In this document: piece by piece, positions 8,139-16,891 of the stretch | Numbering within the stretch: position 1 is the stretch's first letter | Layout of the letters: every line of letters begins with the position of its first letter | Assembly: GCF_003234815.2 (NCBI RefSeq) | Contig: NZ_CP126279.1 | Location: 1,116,001 to 1,180,000, forward strand | DNA from: Curtobacterium sp. MCBD17_035 | GTDB taxonomy: Bacteria > Actinomycetota > Actinomycetes > Actinomycetales > Microbacteriaceae | Length of the DNA: 64,000 nucleotides | Reading direction: 5' to 3' | Notes under the pieces: generated by a model | Told to the model about the DNA's origin: nothing | Databases searched by the model: none | The model's input: the letters and a program-made list of their open reading frames with translations, nothing else | Translations under genes and position numbers: made by a program

Positions 8139-8152
8139 TGGTAACGATATCA
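8139..8152. promoter_or_regulatory. LacI-family operator 3 (alpha-mannosidase promoter)
   Basis: TGGTAACGATATCA is the third CG-centred palindrome of the set. It ends about 12 bp before the mannosidase start, a position that would block RNA polymerase or a leaderless transcript. Confidence 0.8.
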
Positions 8153-8164
8153 ATTCGACGACGA

Positions 8165-11100
8165 ATGGTGCTGCTGATGACCGACGCCCGTGGTGATCGC
8201 CCGACTCGACCCCCGCTGATCTCGGCACAGCCGTGGCAGCACACCGATGCGCGCGTCGGACTGATCGACCGCGCCGTCGCCGCGACCGGCACGATCGGCG
8301 GCGAACGTGTCCGCGTCCTGCCCGAGCCCATGCGCGCCACACGGGACGACGTCGAGGTCCAGGCGGTGCGCCTCCTGTTCGACACCGAGGAAGCGGCGGC
8401 GCGCGCGACCGACGTCGTGATCGAACCCGGCACCGCGACCGACACCGGCACCGGCGCCGCCGCCGCGGCGGGCGCGTTCGTCGGCTTCGCGACGGCCCCC
8501 GACGCGCTGTCAGTGCGCCTCCTGGTCCGCGTCGTCGACGCGCCGACCGCGGTGACCGTCCGGATCCCGTCCCTCGGCGACGGCGCGGTGTCCGTCGAGC
8601 TCACGCCGCAGCGGCCGTGGTCCGTGCACGTCGTGCACCACTCGCACTTCGACTTCGGGTACACCGACCCGCAGGCGACGGTCATCGCGAGCCAGCGGTC
8701 GTACCTCGACACCGCCATGGACCTCGCCCGCGCGACCGACGACTGGCCCGAGGAGGCCCGGTTCCGCTGGAACGCCGAGGCGCTCTGGGCGTTCACCGAC
8801 TGGGAGCGGCACCGCCCGCAGGCGCAGGTCGACGAGTTCGTGGAGCTCGTCAAGGACGGCAGGATCGGCCTCAGCGCGATGCCGTACAACCTGCACACCG
8901 ACACGTGCTCGACGGACGAACTGCACGAGCTCCTCCGCGACGCGCGGCGCATCCGCGACCAGTACGGCATCGACTTCACCACCGCGATGCAGACGGACGT
9001 CCCGGGACAGGTGGCGGGCCTCCCGGACGCGCTGCAGGAGGTCGGCGTCAAGTACCTGGCCGTCGCGCACAACTGGGCGGGCCGGTCGCAGCCGCACACC
9101 TCGGGCGCGCTCAACCTGCCGCGCATGTTCCGCTGGCGCACCCCCGCCGGCAACTCGGTGATCGTGTGGATGACCGACAGCCCGCACGGCCTGGCGTACA
9201 TGGAGGGGCCGATGATCGGCTTCACCGAGTCGTACGCATCCGTGGACGCGCTGTTCCCCGCGTACCTGACCGCGCTCGCCACCCGCGGCTACCCGTTCCC
9301 GCCCGGGATCTTCGGCGCGCACGGCGAGCAGACCGAGGGCCGCGACGGCTACCCGTGGGAGGTCCTGCACATCCGCACGCAGGGGTTCATGGGCGACAAC
9401 GGCCCCGCCCGGCTCCAGCTCGCCGAGATCGTCCGCAAGTGGAACGACACGTGGACGTCCCCGACCCTGCGGGTGTCGCGGAACGAGGACTTCTTCGCCG
9501 AGGCGGAGGCACGCCACGGCGACGAGCTCCAGACGTTCCAGGGGGACTGGGGCGACTGGTGGGTCGAGGGCGTCGGCTCCGCGGCCGTGCCGCTCGCACT
9601 CGCCCGGGAGGCCCAGGCCGCCGTCACCGACGCCGGCGCGTTCTCGCAGGCGGCCGCGTTGATCGGCGCTGCCGCGGTACCGGAGGAAACCGCGCGCCGC
9701 ACCGAGGCCTACGACGCGATCTCGATGTTCAACGAGCACACGTGGGGCGCCGGGAACTCCTGGACCCACGGGGACGCCGGGTTCGAGTCGGGGGAGCTGC
9801 AGTGGCAGTGGAAGGTGGCGCAAGGCATCGGCGCGCACCAGCGGGCCACCGAGTTCCGGGAGCAGGCGATGGCCTACCTCGGCGCCACGGTGCCGCGCGA
9901 TCCCGACGCGGTCGTCAGCTTCATCGCCGCGAACGCCACCGGCCGCCGCCGCAGCACCGTCGCGCGCCTGCTCGTCAAGGAGGCCCACATCGGCCTCGAC
10001 CAGGACATCGAGATCCGGGACGGCCGCACCGGCGAACCGCTGCCGGTGGTCCTCGAACCGCAGTCGAACACGGCGCACCGGGAGTCCGGGCGCTGGGCGG
10101 TCGTGCGGGTCGAGGACGTCCCCGCGTTCGGGTTCGTCCGACTCGACGTCGCCGTCGCGGCGACGTCCGCGCCGAACGACGCTCCCGTTCCCCTCGGGTC
10201 CCGGGCCCGCGCCGAGGTGCTCACGCTCGAGAACGAGTACCTGCGCGTCGTCGTCGACGAGACCACGTCCTCCATCGCGTCGATCGTCGAGCGGCGGAGC
10301 GGACGTGAGCTCGTGAACGGGTCGTCCGTCGCTGGGTTCAACGCGTACCTCTACGACCAGTACGGCAGCTCGGGCGCCGGGTTCAACCACCTGGCGAACA
10401 AGCTGTCCGTCTCCGACCGGCTCGAACTGCTCGTGTCACGGACGACCGCCCGGCCCGCCGTCGTCCTCGAGCGGACGAGCGACGCGGTCGAGGAACGCCT
10501 GGTCTACGAGTTCGTCGCCGACGGGGTGGACTCCGTCGTCGTGACGCTCCGGCTCCGGCACGGCGACGGCGTGCTGCTCATCGAGAACCGCCTGGCCAAG
10601 CCGACGACCCTGATCAAGGAGAGCGCCTACTTCGCGTTCCCGTTCGCCGTCGACGACCCGGTCGTCCGGTTCGAGGTCTCCGGCGGGGTCACGGGCGACG
10701 GCGTCCCGCACATCCCGGGAGCGCCGCAGCACATGCGCGCGATCCGCAACTGGATCACCCTGACCGACCCGGAGACCCACGACGACGTCGTCTGGGTGAC
10801 GAAGGACGCGCCGCTCGTGCAGACCGGGAGCATCGCGGTGCCGTACGCGCCGTTCCCCGCGAGCACGAGTCCCGTCGAACCGGGCACCGTGTTCTCGTGG
10901 CTCCACAACAACGTGTGGGACACGAACTTCCCGATCGAGCAGGCGTTCACCGCGACCTTCCGGTACGCCGTCGGGGTCCGCACGGACCGGGACGGAGCCT
11001 CGACCGAGGGCCTGGCCGTGGCGGCGACCGGCGAACTCGTGCACCCCCTGACGACCGCTGAGGCCAAGGGCCGTCCGGACGTCGCCGCTCGGGCCGACGC

Positions 11101-11380
11101 GTCCCTGCTCGACCTCGACGACGACCGCGTGCAACTGGTCGGTGTCGTCGCGGGACCGGAGGAGGGCACCTCGATCGTGCGGCTCCAGTCGTTCGCTGAC
11201 CAGGACGTCGTGCTGACGCTCCGGCCCGGCGTGGCGATGGCCGAGGCGTGGGTGAGCTCGTTCCTCGGGGACCGGGGGACGGACCTCCCGGTCGATGATG
11301 GTGCGGTGCGGGTCACGCTTGCGCCGTTCGCGACGACCGCGGTGGGCGTGCGTTGGGGCGGCGGGGTCGCCGCCGACTGA
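8165..11380 (+). CDS. GH38 alpha-mannosidase
   Basis: Large cytoplasmic glycoside hydrolase, about 1071 aa, with no signal peptide. The family 38 catalytic domain shows the metal site HHSHFDFGY (His159, His161, Asp163) and the nucleophile segment TAMQTDVPG with Asp278; the middle and C-terminal beta domains typical of GH38 follow (YLRVVVDETTSSIASI, FPIEQAFTATFRYAV). It would release mannose from imported alpha-mannosides for the neighbouring kinase and isomerase. The start is uncertain: ATG 8165 and ATG 8177 both lack a clear ribosome site, and the operator is very close upstream, so a leaderless mRNA is possible. It is divergent from the LacI gene. Confidence 0.9.
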   Translation: MVLLMTDARGDRPTRPPLISAQPWQHTDARVGLIDRAVAATGTIGGERVRVLPEPMRATRDDVEVQAVRLLFDTEEAAARATDVVIEPGTATDTGTGAAAAAGAFVGFATAPDALSVRLLVRVVDAPTAVTVRIPSLGDGAVSVELTPQRPWSVHVVHHSHFDFGYTDPQATVIASQRSYLDTAMDLARATDDWPEEARFRWNAEALWAFTDWERHRPQAQVDEFVELVKDGRIGLSAMPYNLHTDTCSTDELHELLRDARRIRDQYGIDFTTAMQTDVPGQVAGLPDALQEVGVKYLAVAHNWAGRSQPHTSGALNLPRMFRWRTPAGNSVIVWMTDSPHGLAYMEGPMIGFTESYASVDALFPAYLTALATRGYPFPPGIFGAHGEQTEGRDGYPWEVLHIRTQGFMGDNGPARLQLAEIVRKWNDTWTSPTLRVSRNEDFFAEAEARHGDELQTFQGDWGDWWVEGVGSAAVPLALAREAQAAVTDAGAFSQAAALIGAAAVPEETARRTEAYDAISMFNEHTWGAGNSWTHGDAGFESGELQWQWKVAQGIGAHQRATEFREQAMAYLGATVPRDPDAVVSFIAANATGRRRSTVARLLVKEAHIGLDQDIEIRDGRTGEPLPVVLEPQSNTAHRESGRWAVVRVEDVPAFGFVRLDVAVAATSAPNDAPVPLGSRARAEVLTLENEYLRVVVDETTSSIASIVERRSGRELVNGSSVAGFNAYLYDQYGSSGAGFNHLANKLSVSDRLELLVSRTTARPAVVLERTSDAVEERLVYEFVADGVDSVVVTLRLRHGDGVLLIENRLAKPTTLIKESAYFAFPFAVDDPVVRFEVSGGVTGDGVPHIPGAPQHMRAIRNWITLTDPETHDDVVWVTKDAPLVQTGSIAVPYAPFPASTSPVEPGTVFSWLHNNVWDTNFPIEQAFTATFRYAVGVRTDRDGASTEGLAVAATGELVHPLTTAEAKGRPDVAARADASLLDLDDDRVQLVGVVAGPEEGTSIVRLQSFADQDVVLTLRPGVAMAEAWVSSFLGDRGTDLPVDDGAVRVTLAPFATTAVGVRWGGGVAAD

Positions 11381-11402
11381 CTGCTCACGGCGTCCGCGAG
11401 CG

Positions 11403-11529
11403 CAGATGCGCGGGGGCGACAAGTGCGCGCGTCAACGCGCGCGCACTTGTCGTCGACGCGCGCACATGCCCGGGTGTTTGTCGTCGGGACGCGCAGCAGC
11501 ACGAGGGCGTCCGACCGCGCGCGCATCTG
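11403..11529. repeat. Nested inverted repeats after the mannosidase gene
   Basis: An inner perfect 15-bp stem, CGACAAGTGCGCGCG (11417-11431) with CGCGCGCACTTGTCG (11438-11452), has a 6-nt loop. An outer 10-bp pair, CAGATGCGCG (11403-11412) with CGCGCATCTG (11520-11529), encloses it. Further GCGCGCAC/GCACATG variants lie between. It may terminate mannosidase transcription; the nested design is unusual. Confidence 0.65.
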
Positions 11530-11589
11530 TCGGCGGCCCCCGGTACCGTCGTCCTGCTCGACCGACGAGCGCCGGCACTGGGGGACCGC

Positions 11590-14500
11590 ATGCAACTGAC
11601 CGCCGACCACCGCGTCGTGCTGAGCCCGAGCGACCTGAGCGTCTGGGCCTCGTGCGAGTGGGCGTTCCTGCGGCGCCTCGACGCCAAGCTGGGGCGCGCC
11701 GAACCCCTGCCCGAGGCGGCAGACGCGATGCTCGACCGCACCGCTCGCCTGGGTGACGAGCACGAGCTCCGGTACCTCGCGACGCTCAAGGCCGAGCACG
11801 GCGCGGACCAGGTCGTCGAGTTCGAGCGCCTCGACCCGGACCGGTACGAGCAGGCGGCGCAGGCCGCGGCGGAGGCCATGCGCGCCGGCGTGGAGGTCCT
11901 GTACCAGGCGACGTTCCACGACCCGGGCTTCATCGGGTTCTCGGACTTCCTCATCCGCAACGACCGCGGTGAGTACGAGGTCTACGACACCAAGCTCGCC
12001 CGGCACGCCAAGATCACCGCGCTGCTGCAGCTCGCCGCGTACGCCGAGCAGATCGAGCGGCTCGGCATCCCGGTCGGGGCGCAGGTGCACCTGGTCCTCG
12101 GCGACGAGACCGTGAGCAGCCACGACCTCGCCGACATCGCACCGGTGTACCGGACGCAGCGCGACGAGCTCCGGCGCGTCATCGACGAGCGCATCGCCGC
12201 CTCCGAGCCGCTGGCGTGGGGCGACCCCCGCTACACCTCGTGCGGCCGGTGCGGCATCTGCAGCACGCAGGTCGAGGAGCACCGCGACCTCGTCCTCGTC
12301 GCCGGCATGCGCCTCGACCAGCGAGCGCGCCTCATCGCGGCGGGCGTGACGAGCATCGACGCCCTCGCGACCGCCGAGGGCCCGGTGCCCGGTGTCAGCG
12401 CGGCGACGCTGGCGACGTTGCGGGCGCAGGCGCGCCTCCAGACCGGATCGGAACGCGACCGACAGCGGGCCAGTTCCGACGCGCACCCCGCACCACGGTT
12501 CGAGGTGATCGACCCGCAGGCGCTCGCGGCGATCCCGGCGCCGGACGCGGGCGACGTGTTCTTCGACTTCGAGGGCGACCCGCTGTACTCCGAGGACAGC
12601 CACACCTGGGGCCTCGACTACCTGTTCGGGCTCGTCGACACGGACGCCCGCTTCACCGCGTTCTGGGCGCACACGATCCGGGAGGAACGGCGCGCGCTCG
12701 TCGACTTCCTCGCGTTCGTCAAGGAGCGGCGCGCGCAGTACCCGGGTATGCACGTCTACCACTACGCGTCGTACGAGCGGACGCACCTGCTGTCGCTCGC
12801 CGCCCGGCACGGTGTGGGCGAGGACGACGTCGACGACCTGCTGCGCGACAACGTCCTGGTCGATCTGTACCCGATCGTGCGGAAGGCCCTGCTCGTCGGC
12901 AGCCGGAGCTACTCGATCAAGAAGCTCGAGCCGCTCTACATGGGCGAGGACCTGCGCGACGACGCCGGCGTGACGAACGCCGCGGACAGCATCACCGCGT
13001 ACGTCGAGGCGATCGAGGAGCTCCGGAACGGGGACCCGGTCCTGGGGCAGCACGCGCTCGACCAGGTCGCGGACTACAACGAGTACGACTGCCGATCGAC
13101 GCTGCGGCTCCGCGACTGGCTGCTCGGCCTGGAGGCCCGGGGTCGCGTCGACGACGGCGGCTCCGCACCCGACACGGCCGGGGCCGACGGCGCATCCGAC
13201 GAGCTGGAGGTCGTGCTCCCGCCGGCCGTGCGCGAGCCCGACCCGGTGTACCTGGCGCTCATGGCCGAGATCGAGGGCGTCGACGCGCTCGACCGCACGG
13301 CGGACCAGCAGGCCATCGCGCTCGCCGCGGCCGCCATCGACTACCACCGGCGTGAGGGCAAGACGTTCTGGCAGGAGCACTTCGACCGGCTCCGGAACCC
13401 GATCGACGACTGGGCCGACACCCGCGACGTGTTCATCGTGGAGCAGGCCGAGGTCGTGCAGGACTGGGCGAAGCTGCCCGGCAAGCGGACGTTCTCGCGC
13501 GAACTCCGCCTGCTCGGCGCGCTCGCACCCGGCAGCAAGGTCCGCGAGGGCACGAAGCCGCACCTCGTCTACGACGAACCCCTGCCGATCTCGATCACCT
13601 CGCCGGGGCCGGGCATGCGTGGCGCCTCGAGCAAGGGCGAGGTCCTCGACGTCGGGCCGAACGGCGACCGCATCGAGATCCTGCTCAAGGAGTCGGTCGG
13701 GCAGGGGCAGACGGGGCACGAGGACCTGCCGGTGGCGCTCACACCCGCCGCACCGCCAGCCGCGAAGCCGCAGCCCGAGGCGATCGCCGAGTGGGGGCGC
13801 GAGGTGCTCGATGCGCTCCCGTCGATGCTGCCCGACCCGGCCCTCGACCTGCTGCGGCGGGTGCCGCCGCGCGGAGGCGTCGTGCCGCTGTCCGTGACGG
13901 AGGACGACACCGTCGCGGCCGTCGTCGCGACCCTGCTCGGACTCGACCGGTCGTACCTGGCGATCCAGGGGCCTCCCGGCACCGGCAAGACGTACGTCGG
14001 CTCGCACGTCGTCGCACGGCTCGTGCAGGAGCACGGGTGGCGGGTCGGCGTCGTCGGGCAGTCACACGCGACCTCCGAGAACTTCCTCGACGCCGTCGTC
14101 GCCGCGGGTGTTCCCGCCGACCGCGTCGTCAAGGTGCCGCAGCGCGGGGGAGATCCCGACCGACTCGAGGCGGCCGCTTGGACGCCAGTCAAGGACAACG
14201 TCGCGCTCGCCGCGTTCCTGGCCAGCCCCGCAGCGGGATCGACAGGTCGTCCCGGCGGTGTCGTCGGCGGGACGGCCTGGACGTTCGCCAACGCCAACAC
14301 CGTCGAACGGCGGTCGCTCGACCTGCTCGTGGTCGACGAGGCGGGGCAGTTCTCGCTCGCGCCCACGATCGCCTCGTCCGTCGCCGCGTCGCGACTCCTG
14401 CTGCTCGGCGACCCGCAGCAGCTGCCCCAGGTGTCGCAGGGCTCGCACCCCGAGCCGGTCGACGAGTCCGCCCTCGGCTGGCTGGCAGACGGCGAGCACG

Positions 14501-15126
14501 TCCTGCCGCCGGAGTTCGGGTACTTCCTGGCGCACACCCGGCGGATGCACCCGGCCCTGACCGCGCCCGTCTCGCGCCTGTCCTACAACGGGTCGCTCAC
14601 CGCGTCCGAGGCCGTCCTGTCCCGGTCGCTCCGGGGACTCGAGCCGGGCCTCCACGTCGCGCCGGTCGCGCACGTGGGGAACACGACGTCCTCGCCCGAA
14701 GAAGCGGAGCGGGTCGTGTCGCTCGCGTCGTCCGTCATCGGGCTGCCGTGGACGGACGGCGGCGTGACCAGGCCACTGACGGACGAGGACGTCATCGTCG
14801 TGGCGCCCTACAACGCGCAGGGCGCGCTGATCCGCGCCGCGCTCGACGCCGCCGGGCTGCGCGGGACGCAGGTCGGAACGGTCGACCTGTTCCAGGGCCG
14901 GGAGGCCGTGGTCGCCATCGTCTCGCTCGCCGCGTCCTCCGCCGCCGAGATCCCGCGGGGGCTCGACTTCCTGCTCATGCCGAACCGGCTCAACGTCGCG
15001 ATCTCGCGGGCGAAGTGGGCGGCGTTCGTCGTGTACTCGCCGGGGCTGACGACGGCGCTGCCGACGTCGATCGCGGGGATGGCGTTGCTGTCGCGGTTCA
15101 TCGAGCTCGTCGACGCTCCGCGGTAG
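11590..15126 (+). CDS. TM0106-type RecB-like nuclease / DEDD exonuclease / SF1 helicase fusion
   Basis: Multidomain nucleic-acid enzyme, about 1178 aa. Residues 1-260 form a RecB-like nuclease with GEYEVYDTKLARHAK and four likely iron-sulfur cysteines (Cys22 plus Cys218, Cys221, Cys224 in CGRCGIC), as in Cas4/AddB-type nucleases. Residues about 320-510 are an RNase H-like exonuclease (VFFDFEGDPLYSE, YHYASYERTH, DYNEYDCRSTL). The C-terminal half is a DNA2/UPF1-type helicase with Walker A GPPGTGKT at 794-801, Walker B VVDEAGQFSLAP, and GTVDLFQGREAVVAIVS plus NVAISRAK near the end. ATG 11590 is chosen because the protein begins exactly at the domain boundary with GGGGAC upstream. A role in DNA processing or repair is likely; the substrate is unknown. 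Confidence 0.88.
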   Translation: MQLTADHRVVLSPSDLSVWASCEWAFLRRLDAKLGRAEPLPEAADAMLDRTARLGDEHELRYLATLKAEHGADQVVEFERLDPDRYEQAAQAAAEAMRAGVEVLYQATFHDPGFIGFSDFLIRNDRGEYEVYDTKLARHAKITALLQLAAYAEQIERLGIPVGAQVHLVLGDETVSSHDLADIAPVYRTQRDELRRVIDERIAASEPLAWGDPRYTSCGRCGICSTQVEEHRDLVLVAGMRLDQRARLIAAGVTSIDALATAEGPVPGVSAATLATLRAQARLQTGSERDRQRASSDAHPAPRFEVIDPQALAAIPAPDAGDVFFDFEGDPLYSEDSHTWGLDYLFGLVDTDARFTAFWAHTIREERRALVDFLAFVKERRAQYPGMHVYHYASYERTHLLSLAARHGVGEDDVDDLLRDNVLVDLYPIVRKALLVGSRSYSIKKLEPLYMGEDLRDDAGVTNAADSITAYVEAIEELRNGDPVLGQHALDQVADYNEYDCRSTLRLRDWLLGLEARGRVDDGGSAPDTAGADGASDELEVVLPPAVREPDPVYLALMAEIEGVDALDRTADQQAIALAAAAIDYHRREGKTFWQEHFDRLRNPIDDWADTRDVFIVEQAEVVQDWAKLPGKRTFSRELRLLGALAPGSKVREGTKPHLVYDEPLPISITSPGPGMRGASSKGEVLDVGPNGDRIEILLKESVGQGQTGHEDLPVALTPAAPPAAKPQPEAIAEWGREVLDALPSMLPDPALDLLRRVPPRGGVVPLSVTEDDTVAAVVATLLGLDRSYLAIQGPPGTGKTYVGSHVVARLVQEHGWRVGVVGQSHATSENFLDAVVAAGVPADRVVKVPQRGGDPDRLEAAAWTPVKDNVALAAFLASPAAGSTGRPGGVVGGTAWTFANANTVERRSLDLLVVDEAGQFSLAPTIASSVAASRLLLLGDPQQLPQVSQGSHPEPVDESALGWLADGEHVLPPEFGYFLAHTRRMHPALTAPVSRLSYNGSLTASEAVLSRSLRGLEPGLHVAPVAHVGNTTSSPEEAERVVSLASSVIGLPWTDGGVTRPLTDEDVIVVAPYNAQGALIRAALDAAGLRGTQVGTVDLFQGREAVVAIVSLAASSAAEIPRGLDFLLMPNRLNVAISRAKWAAFVVYSPGLTTALPTSIAGMALLSRFIELVDAPR

Positions 15127-15130
15127 GTCA
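15101..15130. repeat. 30-bp direct repeat, left copy (3' end of nuclease-helicase gene)
   Basis: TCGAGCTCGTCGACGC-N-CCGCGGTAGGTCA includes the last codons and stop of the nuclease-helicase gene. It recurs at 16173-16202 with one mismatch, bracketing the alpha/beta hydrolase gene. Confidence 0.9.
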
Positions 15131-15246
15131 GGGGGGCCGGGTCGAGCCGGTTGCCAGCGCACGGGTCAAGCGCCGGGCATCGTGTCTCATGGCACACCGG
15201 CCCTGCACGCCGACGATCGCGATGCGGCCGCTGGTAGCGTCCGCAG

Positions 15247-16149
15247 ATGGCGCCGACGATTGACGACACCGCTCGCTCAAAGGTTCTCGAGCTCCTCGCG
15301 CTTCCATCACCCGATTCGATGCGACCGACAGCGGTCCGTCGAGAGCATCTTCGGCGCGATGAGGGAGTGCAGTACGACCGCGTTGTGCTTGACGCTGCTG
15401 ACGGCGACACGATCCCCTGCCTACTGCTGACGCCGGATGAGCAGGCCGGGATCGACGTGATCGCGGTGCATCAACACGCGGGAGCATTCGCCATCGGGAA
15501 GAGCGAGCCAGCTGGACTCATTGGCGAACCGACCCTTGCCTACGGTACGTCGCTCGCTCGCGCTGGAGCGCGTGTGATCCTGCCCGACCTCGTCGGCTTT
15601 GAAGAGCGCCAACGGAGGTGGACCGACGATCCCGCTGCCGACGAGCGACTCGACGCGCTCTTCCGAGTGGCGAAGGGCAGCAGCCTCCAGTCCAAGCACA
15701 CCGGCGACATCGCCGTCGTGACGAGCTGGATGCAGGACACCAGCGTGGGTCCCACTGATGTCAGGATCATCGGTCACTCGCTTGGTGGTCAAGTGGCGCT
15801 GTTTTCCCTCGCGGTCGACGCTCGGGTCTCGAAAGGAGTCGTGAGCTGCGGGATTGGCTCGCTGGCGTCATTTGAGTCGGAGCGCATCCGGCACAACCCG
15901 GCGTGGTTCGTTCCCGGCCTGTTGGCATCGGGCGACGTTCCGTTGGTCGCCGCTGCCGTCGAGCAGCCCGTTCTCGTCGCTGCCGGACGCAACGACAAGC
16001 TCTTCCCGATGGCCGGCGTGCAGGACGCGTTCGACGCTTTCCGGCCGGGCGTGTTGACCGCGATGGTGTTCGACGGTGGACATTCAATGCCGCCGTTCGT
16101 CCTGGACGCGGCCGTTCAGCATCTCCTTGCGTCACCGGCGATGAATTGA
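15247..16149 (+). CDS. Alpha/beta hydrolase (dienelactone hydrolase/acetyl-esterase type)
   Basis: Cytoplasmic serine hydrolase, 300 aa. The nucleophile elbow is GHSLGG with Ser178; AGRNDKLFP supplies the acid and GGHSMP the histidine. The N-terminal part (VLDAADGDTIPCLLLTPDE, VIAVHQHAGAF) fits the esterase family that acts on acylated or lactone small molecules. The substrate cannot be read from sequence. Its DNA is visibly less GC-rich than its neighbours, with codons such as AAG/TTT/CTT in unusual places, and it sits between two copies of a 30-bp repeat, which suggests acquisition as a cassette. The start ATG 15247 has no strong ribosome site. Confidence 0.8.
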   Translation: MAPTIDDTARSKVLELLALPSPDSMRPTAVRREHLRRDEGVQYDRVVLDAADGDTIPCLLLTPDEQAGIDVIAVHQHAGAFAIGKSEPAGLIGEPTLAYGTSLARAGARVILPDLVGFEERQRRWTDDPAADERLDALFRVAKGSSLQSKHTGDIAVVTSWMQDTSVGPTDVRIIGHSLGGQVALFSLAVDARVSKGVVSCGIGSLASFESERIRHNPAWFVPGLLASGDVPLVAAAVEQPVLVAAGRNDKLFPMAGVQDAFDAFRPGVLTAMVFDGGHSMPPFVLDAAVQHLLASPAMN

Positions 16150-16172
16150 CCGACGGACAGCTGCGCGGGTTG

Positions 16173-16202
16173 TCGAGCTCGTCGACGCACCGCGGTAGGT
16201 CA
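16173..16202. repeat. 30-bp direct repeat, right copy (remnant of nuclease-helicase 3' end)
   Basis: Matches 15101-15130 at 29 of 30 bases. Read in the plus frame it still spells VELVDAPR-stop, the last residues of the nuclease-helicase, so it looks like a leftover gene end. Its last three bases serve as the stop codon of the minus-strand gene that follows. Confidence 0.9.
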
Positions 16203-16694
16203 CTCGTCGCCGCGTTGAGCCGGGATCGCGGCACGGAGCGCCTCGGGAGCCCCGACCTGAACGAGATATTCGCGCCCGTCGTTCAGTCGAACCCGAGCAG
16301 CCGGACCGGATGACTGGAACACCGCGAGGGGGCGCCCGGGAGTCTTCCTGATGCCTGTGCCGCTGCGCTCTCTTGCACGGATGACAGTGGGCGAGACCTC
16401 GGCGACGTCCTGCAGCGGGATGCTGCGCCGGTACAGGGGAACGACCGCGATCTGGAGCCGGTCCTGGTCGACGGTGACGGACAGCCACTGGATGAGCGCT
16501 GCGATGCCGACAAGCCCGGCGACGGTGAACGCGACGATGACCACAGCCCGACCATCACGGTTGCCGGTGCCGAGCATCAGTCCGACGACGACGAGGCTCA
16601 GGGCGAGGATCATCGCGCCGACGATTCGGACCCACGCTGGGCCGCCCCGGCGTTCGTGAAACAGCGGTTCGACTGGAGACCGGTCAGTGCTCAT
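16200..16694 (-). CDS. Small membrane protein, PH-domain-like, function unknown
   Basis: 164 aa. A short cytoplasmic N-terminus is followed by two adjacent hydrophobic segments (VRIVGAMILALSLVVVGLML and a second at VVIVAFTVAGLVGIAALI), then a soluble domain. That domain (SVTVDQDRLQIAVVPLYRRS, IPLQDVAEVSPTVI, VRLNDGREYLVQVGAPEAL) resembles the bacterial PH-like (DUF304-type) fold. ATG 16694 is chosen because GGGGGAG lies 4 bases upstream and longer forms add a non-conserved leader. Its stop codon lies inside the right copy of the 30-bp repeat. No function can be assigned. Confidence 0.7.
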   Translation of the reverse strand: MSTDRSPVEPLFHERRGGPAWVRIVGAMILALSLVVVGLMLGTGNRDGRAVVIVAFTVAGLVGIAALIQWLSVTVDQDRLQIAVVPLYRRSIPLQDVAEVSPTVIRARERSGTGIRKTPGRPLAVFQSSGPAARVRLNDGREYLVQVGAPEALRAAIPAQRGDE

Positions 16695-16891
16695 GGTCTC
16701 CCCCACAACGGCTATCTGAAATGTCAGCACAACGGTGCTACTGCAGGGCTCAAGCATTGCTCGGCCGATCTGGCTGAAGGGCGAAGTGCAGGACCCGGAC
16801 TGGGGGCACGGGTCCGTTCGGGGTGACGTCCCGCTGCTCCTAGCCTTGGAAGACGTCCGTGGGGGTCACGGGCACTGGCGGCAGGGGGAAC

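Noticed and set aside
10627..14034. A 1135-aa minus-strand open frame opposite the mannosidase and nuclease genes
   Set aside because: Arg/Val/Asp-rich shadow with no family pattern; both opposite genes are clearly real.
15128..15487. A possible small gene antisense to the hydrolase start
   Set aside because: Composition and frame fit antisense shadow; no start signals.
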